Virus record (IMG/VR): IMGVR_UViG_3300017991_000048
Span: 62,001 to 126,000 of that record
Source: a virus
DNA: 64,000 nt
Strand: one strand, 5' to 3'
Shown: positions 44,682-53,385 of the stretch, in pieces
Layout: each line of letters starts with the position of its first letter
Position numbering within the stretch: position 1 is the first letter of the stretch
Notes under the pieces: generated by a model
What the model saw: the letters and a program-made list of their open reading frames with translations, nothing else
The model's database searches: none
Told to the model about the DNA's origin: nothing
Made by a program: the position numbers and the translations under genes

Positions 44682-45652
44682 CACTCACCTCGATCCTTTG
44701 GGTCTACATATTTCATTTCAAGAAGGCTATACAGTTCAACTTCAAACTTTCCGCCGACACGTTCCTCTTCGACCATGTTGCCTTTACGAGCTTCCGGTCC
44801 TTTGAAGAAACCATATTCATTGACCAGGATGCCCCGGCTTTTCGCAATGCCTCTAAGTCGAATGTTATGAGCTTTACTCCCGGTAAAGTAACAGATTGCA
44901 GCTCCCCAGGATTTTGGTTCCACGACCAGAGCATCGATGTCAATAACAAAAGCACCTTGATATCTCAGCCGAATTTTCTTGTCACCTTCCGTGTGGATGT
45001 CTCCGAAGTTGGCAAGCAACTTCTTTATTTTGTCTAATGCCTTTGACAGCGACTCGCCTTCTTTGACAGATAGCAGAATGTCGATATCCTTGACCGTTTC
45101 AGTTTCTCGTCTGAACGATCCAGCAGTATCGCACATTTTGACTTCCGGTATTTTTCTCAAACGCTTTATGAGAGTATCGACCAATGGAGCAACAGTTTTG
45201 CGGGGAAGTCTTCCCTGCTTTGATTGTTGTAAACCAACCTTTGCGCGTTCCAACAGGTCAGGGTCATCTCCTGTTAGCTCCAAATGTTCGATTAGTTCCT
45301 CTACGCTTTCGACTTCGTAGAGACGTGCAATATTATGAGCCGACACAGGGCCGACACCAGGGATCGCTTGTAACTTGAACGCTCCGGGTGGGAATTTCTT
45401 TTCCAGTTCCTTGATACGCTTACAGGTGCCTGTGGCCAGGATTTCGTGGATGGTTTCAGCCGTGCTTTTGCCTATCCCTTCTATCTCGACAAGGTTGAGC
45501 GAACCGGCGTGTTCACTCAAATCCCGAATGATTCCAGCCACCTTGTTATAGGTGTTAGCTCGCCATTTGTCCTTGGCGACTTGGTATAACTTTCCAAGAT
45601 GCGAAAGCTTGTCGGCAAGCTCCTGGTTTGTCGTTGGAACGTATTGGGTCAT
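44681..45652 (-). CDS. polX: Family X DNA polymerase (PolX)
   Basis: N-terminal 8-kDa-like helical domain, two helix-hairpin-helix motifs (IEGIGKSTA 58-66, IPGVGPVSA 98-106), the nucleotidyltransferase signature GSFRRETETVKDIDILLS (178-195) with D189 and D191, a third Asp at about 238-240 (IDIDALVV) and FTGSKAHNIRLR (257-268). At 323 residues it lacks the C-terminal PHP domain of bacterial PolX, so it resembles viral and eukaryotic gap-filling enzymes. Role: short-patch repair of phage DNA. Confidence 0.9.
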   Translation of the reverse strand: MTQYVPTTNQELADKLSHLGKLYQVAKDKWRANTYNKVAGIIRDLSEHAGSLNLVEIEGIGKSTAETIHEILATGTCKRIKELEKKFPPGAFKLQAIPGVGPVSAHNIARLYEVESVEELIEHLELTGDDPDLLERAKVGLQQSKQGRLPRKTVAPLVDTLIKRLRKIPEVKMCDTAGSFRRETETVKDIDILLSVKEGESLSKALDKIKKLLANFGDIHTEGDKKIRLRYQGAFVIDIDALVVEPKSWGAAICYFTGSKAHNIRLRGIAKSRGILVNEYGFFKGPEARKGNMVEEERVGGKFEVELYSLLEMKYVDPKDRGE

Positions 45653-45657
45653 CTCCT

Positions 45658-45687
45658 GTATTACAACTCAGGAGCCCAAAACTCTAG
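45658..45687 (-). promoter_or_regulatory. Class II promoter of polX
   Basis: On the minus strand: TAGAGTTTTGGGCTCCTGAG then TTGTAATACAGGAG and the ATG of polX. Same two-part form as at 16331, 21302 and 23133. The AGGAG after it also gives a short ribosome-binding site. Confidence 0.5.
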
Positions 45688-45718
45688 GACTTAAATCAGA
45701 AGTATCAAAGAAGATACG

Positions 45719-46339
45719 CTACCGTAACTTCAGATCTAGATGGAAAGTCCCTTTTTCTGTAAACCGTACAGAGACGCTACGAACATACTTGCGGTATCCC
45801 TCAAGCTCTTTCTGTATCCATTGCTCTGTCTTAGCTCTGATGGACTCAACCTCTTCCCAATATGCGGCGTCTTCTTCACCGTCATCGTCGGGCGGGTGCT
45901 TTGGAAGGTCTAATGACTGAAACTGCAAACGTATGGAATTGGAGGGCGAGTGATTAAATCCGGACCAGCGGAAATGAGTCCAAGATCTGATGTCCTTTTC
46001 CAAACGATCAGAGATTTCTTCTTTGATCCCCGGATGGCTTGTAGCGGTGCGTTTCCTAGCGGCTGCTACGCATCGTTTACAATCAGAGTGGACCCTTTTG
46101 CCGGTGTCCAAGACTTGTAATTCGGTAGGTTGATCACAGCGTATATTACAGGCTGTCTTGGCCCATTGAAGCGAGCGAAGGTTACTTCCACGCACTTCTA
46201 CAGCGATATGATTGTGAGGCTCCGCTCGATGGTTCCTGGGAAAGCAGGTAAACCACCCGTCGTGCTTCGCGAGTAGGGCTTCTGCTTTTTCTTGTAGCTC
46301 AGGGTTTATCGCGACTTTACGATGGTCGTAACTATACAT
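45719..46339 (-). CDS. 206-aa protein of unknown function
   Basis: His/Arg/Trp-rich, with CNIRC, then CKRC in the middle and an acidic region (DDDGEEDAAYWEEVE). The end (VRFTEKGTFHLDLKLR) is a beta hairpin. It overlaps the patatin gene by 8 bases. No family is recognised. Confidence 0.6.
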   Translation of the reverse strand: MYSYDHRKVAINPELQEKAEALLAKHDGWFTCFPRNHRAEPHNHIAVEVRGSNLRSLQWAKTACNIRCDQPTELQVLDTGKRVHSDCKRCVAAARKRTATSHPGIKEEISDRLEKDIRSWTHFRWSGFNHSPSNSIRLQFQSLDLPKHPPDDDGEEDAAYWEEVESIRAKTEQWIQKELEGYRKYVRSVSVRFTEKGTFHLDLKLR

Positions 46340-47210
46340 TCTTTTCCCCTAATTGTTTTTCAGAATCAGAAAAGCCCAGATCGATCAATGCTCGATTCTT
46401 TTCGGGTGAGAAGTCCAGACTGTCGCCCAAAGATCTTTGGTCCTGTACGAGATGAAGCTTAATCTCTTTTTTACCCTCTGGCGCTTTACCTGCTTTACAA
46501 AGTTCATTGATGAGTTGAGTTTTCCTGAGATCATTACGTGAGATCTCATTGGTCATAATACTCAACGCTCTTGGGATCTGGTCAAGAACTTTCAAACCGG
46601 GTTTAGGCTTAAAAGATGTCGCTGGCGGCTGGCATGTGACAATATAAACTTCAGTTGCCCCAAGTTCAATAGCGGCATTCAAGGGGGTAATGTCACGCAG
46701 ACCACCGTCAGTATAAGGGATACCGTCAACCATGACAGGTTGAAAAAAGATGGGGAAGCTGGATGATGCTAGCACCCCTTCAACAAGAAGGGGGTCTGTT
46801 TCACCCCAACGTCGGCACTCACCGGTTGTAAAAGAGACGCCTACAACTCGTAATTGTTTTCCGGATTCAGCAATCTTCTGTGGATCAAGATTCTCACGTA
46901 AAAGCTTTTGGATCGGCGCTGTGTTATACACGCTTTCTTTCCAAAGCACCGGCAAGTACCAGAGTAACCCGTGATACCACTTCTTATATATATGAGCGGT
47001 GTTGATGCCTTTCCACAAATTCACAAGTTCAACACTTGCCCGGATCTCTTCGCCTTTCTTGAATTGAGCTAAAAAGGAAGCATTGATAGCCCCAACCGAA
47101 GTTCCGCAAACAATGTCAGGTTGTACTCCAAGCATACCTAATATATATTTCAATGCCCCGGCTTGGTACGCACCATTGGCACCTCCACCTGAGAGGACGA
47201 TCGCTTTCAT
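46332..47210 (-). CDS. Patatin-like phospholipase
   Basis: SGGGANGAYQAG (7-18) is the glycine-rich oxyanion loop, GTSVG (36-40) the nucleophile elbow with Ser38, and DGG (168-170) gives the catalytic Asp, so the Ser-Asp dyad is complete. 292 residues with no signal peptide: a cytoplasmic lipid acyl hydrolase or a protein delivered with the virion. Phage patatins could aid host membrane damage, lysis or exclusion of other phages; the context does not decide. Confidence 0.87.
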   Translation of the reverse strand: MKAIVLSGGGANGAYQAGALKYILGMLGVQPDIVCGTSVGAINASFLAQFKKGEEIRASVELVNLWKGINTAHIYKKWYHGLLWYLPVLWKESVYNTAPIQKLLRENLDPQKIAESGKQLRVVGVSFTTGECRRWGETDPLLVEGVLASSSFPIFFQPVMVDGIPYTDGGLRDITPLNAAIELGATEVYIVTCQPPATSFKPKPGLKVLDQIPRALSIMTNEISRNDLRKTQLINELCKAGKAPEGKKEIKLHLVQDQRSLGDSLDFSPEKNRALIDLGFSDSEKQLGEKNV

Positions 47211-47212
47211 AA

Positions 47213-48019
47213 CTACACCTTCCGTTTCGCACGGGTCATAAGATCCGCTGGCGTAACCTTTCGCATAGCCGCTGTTCGAGCCTCAAACTCTTTACTTAGT
47301 TTGCTACCCTTTTTGGCTATCTCTATTGACTCTTGCACGGTCAGTTGGAACCGATCCACCACTCGGCTTGAGGCTCGTTTCACCCCCCAGTCAGGATATC
47401 GCCCACCCGTGAGTTTATCAATCTTTCCGCGCCTAGCTAACCTCTCCAAGATGGCTTTAACTTGCACCCCCACATCTCTGCGCTCAAGCCCTATAGGGTA
47501 GTCAATACCGTAGTTATCTAACAGGTTGTGAATCAACTCTTTTGTAGTCCAGATCGACTCTTTACGATAAGTTGTGTGCGGCCCCAAAATGTCTAACAGT
47601 GTTTCTTCAACTGTTTCTTTCCATTTACGGATTGCCTCTTCGCCTCGATAACCCCTCCACGAACTTTCTGTGTAGTCTTTCCGCTTTCTAGGGGCCATGC
47701 GTTTGTAGTCTTTGACCAAATCTTGAGCGGCACGTTCTATGTCAGCAAGAGTTTTACCTGTGATTCGATACTCTTTCGTAAGCAAGTCATACGCCTCATC
47801 CCATTTTTTCCGATCCAGATTTCTGAAAGGCATTTTGGACGGCTGGATAAGAATAGTGCTACCGAAGTCCCTGCCCCATTTTATAGCAATCCACACTCCG
47901 CCAATCCTTTTGACCCACTCTTCGTCAAAAGTAGTAGACTTTTTCTTACTTCTCCGCCACCCGGTGCGGTGATCCCACAGGTGCTGTTCCAGGTCGAAAA
48001 GGCGTTCGAACCGTTCCAT
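47213..48019 (-). CDS. Basic protein with winged-helix-like part
   Basis: 268 residues. HLWDHRTGWRR near the N-terminus contains a tag-like LWDH but in an internal context. The part WTTKELIHNLLDNYG...VKAILERLARRGKIDKLTGG follows a winged-helix pattern. It ends in a basic stretch (MTRAKRKV). DNA-binding is likely; function unknown. Confidence 0.6.
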   Translation of the reverse strand: MERFERLFDLEQHLWDHRTGWRRSKKKSTTFDEEWVKRIGGVWIAIKWGRDFGSTILIQPSKMPFRNLDRKKWDEAYDLLTKEYRITGKTLADIERAAQDLVKDYKRMAPRKRKDYTESSWRGYRGEEAIRKWKETVEETLLDILGPHTTYRKESIWTTKELIHNLLDNYGIDYPIGLERRDVGVQVKAILERLARRGKIDKLTGGRYPDWGVKRASSRVVDRFQLTVQESIEIAKKGSKLSKEFEARTAAMRKVTPADLMTRAKRKV

Positions 48020-48044
48020 ACCCTTGAGAGAGTATCAATAGATC

Positions 48045-49097
48045 TTACTCATCTTCCATAAGGATAGTACGAGTAAGGATTTTGGCACCGTCAGGGCCTT
48101 TCCAGTAAGGTTCAATGGGGATGCGTTTACGCATCTTTTTACCTGGACCGTAAGGTTGCCAACGCCAATGTCCGCGAACGAGGAATCTAAGAGTCGGGCT
48201 GTTCCTGTTTGTCTTGCCTTCGGCGTATTCGACGATAGCGTCCCGGCAATTGATTTTGGTGGGTTTGCCGATTACGAAGGTTTGGACCTCTGGCAAGTCC
48301 GGTCTTTTGAACTTCTGGCTTAGACGCTTGCCATACTTCTTTCTTTGCTTCTTACAAGTCTTCTTACGGTAGTTATCCGGATCAGATAAGGCCATACACA
48401 TCGAAATGATAAGCCTTCCGATAAGAACCAGCACACGTTCGTCACGGGAGTCGCACTCCAAACCATATCCCCATGAGGACTTCTTAGCCTTACTGGTGGT
48501 CAGTAAGTTGAGAGGCACCCCGTGTCTCCATATCTGCATATTGTTTTTAGTCGTGGCTACGATATTGAGAACGGGCGTGTCGTACTGATCCTTGAGTATC
48601 TGGACAAACACCTGCGTAATGGGATGTTCATTTCCTTTGTCATCTTTACTAGAAAGCAGGTTATCTGGCATCTGAATGAGGAATGCCTTCCAGGGAAACA
48701 CAATGTTATCGAGCATTTCCTTGCCGACATCAGTTGCCATCAATAAACTGGCGTAATTTGAATCAAAGACCAGTCTTGGGCATCCCTGGTCAACCCATCG
48801 AGCGGACCACAGAACTGTACATTGCTCGTTCGGAACCCTCAGTAAAAGATCCAGTTCGGTGGCTTTGTCAATACTGCCTTCTTCGATACTGCATCTCAAA
48901 GTGCTGAAAGCCGCTAGGTCATCGTCGTTGCCTTCGTAGGTATGCGGCCAGACTAGAGATCCAAGTTGTATCAGATGCCTTGGTGTTAGAAACGTGTCTT
49001 CAGGGTTTTCCACCAATTCATTTAGCTGCTCGAAGAACTCATAAGTCCTTTGAGCACTTTTCTTGGCCTCAGTTGGGATAGGTGGTTTTTTTGGCAT
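48045..49097 (-). CDS. 350-aa protein of unknown function
   Basis: The ATG at 49097 (MPKKPPIPTEAKKSAQRTYE) is chosen because the longer frame overlaps the upstream gene heavily. Contains TVLWSARWVDQGCPRLVFDS and a Lys/Arg-rich C-terminal half (YRKKTCKKQRKKYGKRLSQ). A large alpha/beta protein without recognised motif. Confidence 0.6.
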   Translation of the reverse strand: MPKKPPIPTEAKKSAQRTYEFFEQLNELVENPEDTFLTPRHLIQLGSLVWPHTYEGNDDDLAAFSTLRCSIEEGSIDKATELDLLLRVPNEQCTVLWSARWVDQGCPRLVFDSNYASLLMATDVGKEMLDNIVFPWKAFLIQMPDNLLSSKDDKGNEHPITQVFVQILKDQYDTPVLNIVATTKNNMQIWRHGVPLNLLTTSKAKKSSWGYGLECDSRDERVLVLIGRLIISMCMALSDPDNYRKKTCKKQRKKYGKRLSQKFKRPDLPEVQTFVIGKPTKINCRDAIVEYAEGKTNRNSPTLRFLVRGHWRWQPYGPGKKMRKRIPIEPYWKGPDGAKILTRTILMEDE

Positions 49098-49365
49098 CGT
49101 TCTTGGCAAAAATGTTGTCGTAGTTTTCTCGGTACTGAGGGGAAGCGACTTGTGCCGGTCCCTTGGTTTTGAACACAGATTCCAGGTCCACCACTGAATC
49201 TTCCCCGGCACGTGCCGTTATGTTTACAAGCTCCATTCCTGGCATCAGATTCTGACCTTCGACCATCGGGACCATGACTCCTGCTGTCTCTCCGTCATCA
49301 TTCTTACGGACGCCCCAGAGAGCTTTTTCTGACACTTCGTGGATGTGGAACTCGTCTTTTTTCAT
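49069..49365 (-). CDS. Small protein of unknown function
   Basis: 98 residues (MKKDEFHIHEVSEKALWGVR), beta-rich first half with VMVPMVEGQNLMPGMELVNI. No tag. The 3' end overlaps the downstream start by 29 bases. Confidence 0.6.
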   Translation of the reverse strand: MKKDEFHIHEVSEKALWGVRKNDDGETAGVMVPMVEGQNLMPGMELVNITARAGEDSVVDLESVFKTKGPAQVASPQYRENYDNIFAKNDAKKTTYPN

Positions 49366-49721
49366 AGGTCGGAACTCAGTCTGTCAATCCTGCGAAGCAG
49401 CGCTTCTATGGTTTCCTTAGTGGCGCAAACAAGAGGGGTACCCTTGTTAGCTTTGTTTTCAGCCAAAGCCCTTCTGACACGGGCCTCAGTCTTCTTATCC
49501 TCTTTCTCTTGCTCGGTTTCCCGTCCTGTATAACCGAATCTACGAAGATATTCTTTGGCTGACGCAAAGCTCATACACGCCTTCAGCGTCACAAACCGTT
49601 CCATATTGGAAGCGGTGCCCTCAATAGTCTTGACGACCTGTACAGCTACAGGAGTGGGAATCCTATCCCCGTCAGCCATCTCGCCGTGTGTTCTAATGTA
49701 GGATACTTTGGGATTGTCCAT
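49362..49721 (-). CDS. Helical protein of unknown function
   Basis: The ATG at 49721 follows a minus-strand GATGTGTAATAGGGGT element. 119 residues; the middle is a charged helix (ETEQEKEDKKTEARVRRALA). It ends RIDRLSSDL. No motif. Confidence 0.6.
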   Translation of the reverse strand: MDNPKVSYIRTHGEMADGDRIPTPVAVQVVKTIEGTASNMERFVTLKACMSFASAKEYLRRFGYTGRETEQEKEDKKTEARVRRALAENKANKGTPLVCATKETIEALLRRIDRLSSDL

Positions 49722-49757
49722 ACCCCTATTACACATCAGCGAGTCGGAATTCTAAAA

Positions 49758-49955
49758 TTAATTGCAACCAATTAAGAACATGACTGCTCCGACCAGACAC
49801 ATCATGGCTCCGTGTTCCAAGCCAGCAAAGAACATAATGATGCCAAGAATCATGCATCCCCAAGCGATGTCATCATTGCTTGCCTTGCCGTCGTCATTCA
49901 GGGCACAAGCTTGCATCATAACCACGCATAACAGCCAGTATAGTTTGTACTTCAT
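49758..49955 (-). CDS. Small membrane or lipoprotein-like protein
   Basis: 65 residues: a signal-like start (LYWLLCVVMMQACALN) with a possible lipobox (MQAC), then a short polar part and two hydrophobic segments (WGCMILGIIMFFAG, MMCLVGAVMFLIG). Preceded by AAGGAG. Cell-envelope location likely; role unknown. Confidence 0.6.
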   Translation of the reverse strand: MKYKLYWLLCVVMMQACALNDDGKASNDDIAWGCMILGIIMFFAGLEHGAMMCLVGAVMFLIGCN

Positions 49956-49990
49956 ATTTTACTCCTTGACCGCCCCTCCATTTTTCAGAT

Positions 49991-50052
49991 ATTACACCGA
50001 AATGGAAAAATGCCAAGGGATTTAATAGAGGTTTCTGTCGCTGATGTGTAAT
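49991..50052. promoter_or_regulatory. Divergent promoter pair
   Basis: Minus-strand TTTCGGTGTAATATC (for 49955, with a 30-base leader) and plus-strand GATGTGTAATATC (50043-50054, directly before the ATG at 50059). Confidence 0.5.
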
Positions 50053-50058
50053 ATCAAT

Positions 50059-50271
50059 ATGCTTACCAAGGAAACGATCTCTGAACTGGCAGACCGCGAC
50101 GATGTTCGCAGCATTGCGGTCTGGAACTTTCTTTCAACTCTCGGTGGGCAGTCCGTAGAAGAGGCTTTGTGTAACTTGGCCTTGGATGCCAAACTGTACC
50201 TCTGGAACGGGGCCACCCAAGGTGCCATTCGAGAGGGAATCGCCAAATACTATACGGAAATTATTGAATAA
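50059..50271 (+). CDS. Small helical protein
   Basis: 70 residues (MLTKETISELADRDDVRSIA). WNFLSTLGGQSVEEALCNLA is helical. No motif. The next gene starts on the following base. Confidence 0.55.
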   Translation: MLTKETISELADRDDVRSIAVWNFLSTLGGQSVEEALCNLALDAKLYLWNGATQGAIREGIAKYYTEIIE

Positions 50272-50634
50272 ATGAAACTAACAGATGTCAGTAAACCCAT
50301 GCGGGATCAACTGGATCTTGCAAGCGACAACCTTTTTACTTCCCTGGAAAACTACTGTCTCGACAACGACTGTGAGGTCTACTTGAATGTTCAGACGCGC
50401 CTGGAAGGTCTGGAGAAGGGGCAGATGAAGCTCTTTGTCCAGATTGTGGACGATGGTGATACGCTCGATTATGCCGTAATCAATTTGAGGGAAGGATCAG
50501 CACAACTCATCGGCTGGAACATATACCTGGACGATGTTATGGAAAGCGCCAAGAGCCACCTTGCCAGCGCTCACAACAACATCCGGAAAGCGGCAGAAGC
50601 CGAAAAGTTAGATAGGCAGGAGCTAAGAGACTGA
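50272..50634 (+). CDS. Small acidic protein
   Basis: 120 residues, strand-rich centre (CEVYLNVQTRLEGLEKGQ; LFVQIVDDGDTLDYAVINLR) and a helical end. No tag. Overlaps the convergent gene by 12 bases. Confidence 0.6.
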   Translation: MKLTDVSKPMRDQLDLASDNLFTSLENYCLDNDCEVYLNVQTRLEGLEKGQMKLFVQIVDDGDTLDYAVINLREGSAQLIGWNIYLDDVMESAKSHLASAHNNIRKAAEAEKLDRQELRD

Positions 50635-51507
50635 ATCCAGAAGCTTCTGTAACTGCTTTCGGTCTACAAGCAAGTCATCGGCCCAGTCTGCAACCGCGTC
50701 AAATGCATTTAGTACGCGGTCCCAGAGACGTTGCCAAAGACCTTTGATCTTGTCCCACAAATCGAATGCCTGCTTCTCTGAAGCCAGCCTTGGATTGGTC
50801 ATCTCATCCTCAAACTTTTCCAACGCTGCCTTGGCTTTGGCCAACACCTCCCGCTTGGACAGGTCGTTCGCAGCCTGATGTAGGAGCAACTGAAACTGCT
50901 TCTCGAAGTCAATAACCGGAGCTTCGACCTTCTCATGTTTGACGATAGTTTCCTGAATGTCTTTGCAAGCTTCCTGAGCTTTGTCCAGATCCTTACTGGC
51001 CTTCTCCAGATCCTTACGAGCCTGAGCGAGCCACTTTTCGCGTTGCTTGACCCTCGAACCTTCGGCCAAACCTTTTTCATGTTTGGCAATACGATCCTTG
51101 GCGTCGTCGATCATCCTCTGGAAATGCTGAATCTCAAACTCTCGTTCCGCCGCTGTCTTTCCGACATCGCTGATCAGACCACGACTTTGGAGGTATTCTT
51201 TAACCCATTCCTCGATCTCGTCACCATTCTTGACCTTGAAGGCACCGTACTGTGCTCTGACCTCTGGAGAGGCGGGTAAGTCGATCCCCATCTTGGCGCA
51301 TTTGTTCTGCCAATATTTAACAGCCCCTCCGTAGGAAAATTTCGGCCCCATCTTCTCGACCACATATTTCCATGCGAGCAAAACCTGCGGGTCCAACTCC
51401 CCTTCATCCACCATCTGAAGGATGTGCTTGTACTGGGCTGGAATCTGATAACGGGTATCTGACTGTAGATACCTGAGTGCGACTCGGTGAGTAAGATTGT
51501 GTTCCAT
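50623..51507 (-). CDS. RY-motif coiled-coil protein
   Basis: It begins MEHNLTHRVALRYLQSDTRY, a clear example of the shared N-terminal motif. The middle is a long coiled coil (about residues 115-200: HFQRMIDDAKDRIAKHEKG). The end contains FDLWDKIKGLWQRLWDRVL, an amphipathic Trp-rich helix. A virion or scaffold role is possible by motif and build only. Confidence 0.65.
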   Translation of the reverse strand: MEHNLTHRVALRYLQSDTRYQIPAQYKHILQMVDEGELDPQVLLAWKYVVEKMGPKFSYGGAVKYWQNKCAKMGIDLPASPEVRAQYGAFKVKNGDEIEEWVKEYLQSRGLISDVGKTAAEREFEIQHFQRMIDDAKDRIAKHEKGLAEGSRVKQREKWLAQARKDLEKASKDLDKAQEACKDIQETIVKHEKVEAPVIDFEKQFQLLLHQAANDLSKREVLAKAKAALEKFEDEMTNPRLASEKQAFDLWDKIKGLWQRLWDRVLNAFDAVADWADDLLVDRKQLQKLLDSVS

Positions 51508-51541
51508 ACTCTCGAATTCCAATGAAATGAAAACTGAAACC

Positions 51542-51573
51542 TAGAGCTTCACGATCCTCAAGTGTAATAATTA
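51542..51573 (+). promoter_or_regulatory. Promoter upstream of 51576
   Basis: TAGAGCTTCACGATCCTCA then AGTGTAATAATTAG, 1-2 bases before the ATG. It combines the class II upstream half with the GTGTAATA core. Confidence 0.5.
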
Positions 51574-51575
51574 GC

Positions 51576-52055
51576 ATGACCCATAAATATGGAGACAATA
51601 TGAAGTTAAGCTATATCGGCAACCGAAAAGATGAAATATGCGAAATACTTGTAAAAGATAGAGATACCGGCCACTCTTGGCCTCTTCCCCCGCGTTTGGA
51701 TCTCTTCAATCACAGTCCGACCGGCTTCGAATGGAGCTATTCGGGTAGCGGACCGGCTCAAACGGCTCTGGCTATCCTGGTGTCACATCTTTTGATAAAG
51801 AGCAACTGGCCACCTGTAATGGCCGCGTTGGGGCTTCTCAAGCCGCCTGACGAGTGTCATGGGGTAGAGCCCCACGAGTATCTTGCGGTCTGCTACCACC
51901 AAGTATTTAAGGCCAGAGTTATCGCCAAGCTCCCCGAAGATAAGTGGGAACTGACGGAAGAGGAAATAAACAATACCATAACGAGAAACAAGCCACTGTC
52001 ATTTCTTTCGATATACGACTCTTTACATGACGATAATTCCTCAAAAAGTGGCTAG
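51576..52055 (+). CDS. DUF6166-like protein
   Basis: LDLFNHSPTGFEWSYSGSGPAQTALAIL matches the L-x-N-H-S-P-T-G-F-E-W-G-Y-x-G-S-G-P-A-Q-L-A signature of DUF6166, with the following YHQVFKARVIAKLPEDKWEL. The family is common in phages and plasmids; activity unknown. Starts at 51576 or 51600. Confidence 0.8.
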   Translation: MTHKYGDNMKLSYIGNRKDEICEILVKDRDTGHSWPLPPRLDLFNHSPTGFEWSYSGSGPAQTALAILVSHLLIKSNWPPVMAALGLLKPPDECHGVEPHEYLAVCYHQVFKARVIAKLPEDKWELTEEEINNTITRNKPLSFLSIYDSLHDDNSSKSG

Positions 52056-53373
52056 TCGAGCCTCTTTGCAAAAGGCGAGGTTAAAAACCGCCGCTGATGA
52101 GGAAACCCCTGAGCCCAAAGCTCGCCTGGACGTCTGGAAAACCAAATTCCCGAAACTCTCAGACGACGCCAACAAGTTTGTAGAGAAAAGCTCCAAAGCC
52201 CTGAAGCATTTCTTGGGGAATGAGGAATTCCGAAAGCATACATTTAAGGAAGCCAAAAAAGCCCTATCCAGAAAGAATAAGAAGCTGACCAATAAGCTGA
52301 TTGGGATGGCTCAAGATGAGGCCGAGTTCAAGTTTGCAGCACATGGCGTGAAAAATGTTATGGCTGGCAAACGAATGACCAAAAAGCAAAAGAAGGCTTT
52401 CAATGAGATCATGGAACACATGACGCTTGAAGCCGGTGAGACAGCCCTTGCGGAAACAGGCCCACTGCGGAAATACGATCAGTTTACGAAACAGTTGGCA
52501 GCGGACCTATCTGTCAAGTCTATGGAACGGGTTTTGGATGATCTGAAAAAGGTAGAGGATGAACACATCCTGGCTGATGAAGCGATGGCTCGTGTGGCTG
52601 TAATGTCAACATCCAAAGAGATGGACAAGTTGATGGACAAGGATATAAAAAAGGCGCTGGAGAAAATGGAACCCGTTTCAAAAACCGCCAGTGTTGTTCA
52701 AAGGTATCTGTCTGCCTCAAGTGAGCTTGAGCAGGAAGCGCAAGACGCCCTGGATTACGCCATAACACAAGGCGCAAAAGATGTTGGCTTGTCGCTTCTT
52801 AACAGAATCAGCGTCGGCAAAGTCAGGCCCAAGTTTAAAAGCAAAGAGACTGAAGAGGATGTATACGAAGATGATGTAGACGGGGAGCTTCACTCAACAT
52901 CAACCGAACTAACATTTCCAAGTCAGTTATTATACCCATTCAAAAGACTTATAAGTTTTGCGGACCTGGAAATGTGGTTCAATCAGGAAGCGCCGGGTGA
53001 GCCTGAAGCACCTTCTTTGTATGACCTTCTTAAAGATCGTCGGACAGTAAGAGAGCTATTGGATCATGTCATTGACACGCTGACAGAAACGATACGTTTT
53101 TCACCCACTGCGGAAAAAGCTCAAAGCAAAGTGGAAGATGCCCTGGCTAAGGCCACTGAGCTTGACTATACGACTACGGCATATGGCGAAGAAGGGGAGC
53201 GTGAAGTCGAAGGGATTGTACCGAAAGCCGGTATCTACGTGACCGAACCTGAGGTTGATCTTAGAAAACCCGTGATGAAACCTAACGGCATTGAAGTGAC
53301 AGGCGTTATCACGTACATATCAATGAACAAAACTCTTTTCCCTTGGGACCGAGATTACGATAAGTTCTTTTAG
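52027..53373 (+). CDS. RY-motif protein, possible fusion of two units
   Basis: 448 residues. A divergent N-terminal motif (PQKVASRASLQKARLKTAAD) starts a charged helical half. At about residue 224 a second, better motif appears (TASVVQRYLSASSELE), after which a different, beta-containing half begins. Two start-type motifs in one chain suggest fusion of two proteins. Function unknown. Confidence 0.65.
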   Translation: MTIIPQKVASRASLQKARLKTAADEETPEPKARLDVWKTKFPKLSDDANKFVEKSSKALKHFLGNEEFRKHTFKEAKKALSRKNKKLTNKLIGMAQDEAEFKFAAHGVKNVMAGKRMTKKQKKAFNEIMEHMTLEAGETALAETGPLRKYDQFTKQLAADLSVKSMERVLDDLKKVEDEHILADEAMARVAVMSTSKEMDKLMDKDIKKALEKMEPVSKTASVVQRYLSASSELEQEAQDALDYAITQGAKDVGLSLLNRISVGKVRPKFKSKETEEDVYEDDVDGELHSTSTELTFPSQLLYPFKRLISFADLEMWFNQEAPGEPEAPSLYDLLKDRRTVRELLDHVIDTLTETIRFSPTAEKAQSKVEDALAKATELDYTTTAYGEEGEREVEGIVPKAGIYVTEPEVDLRKPVMKPNGIEVTGVITYISMNKTLFPWDRDYDKFF

Positions 53374-53385
53374 AAAGGCAGAGAA

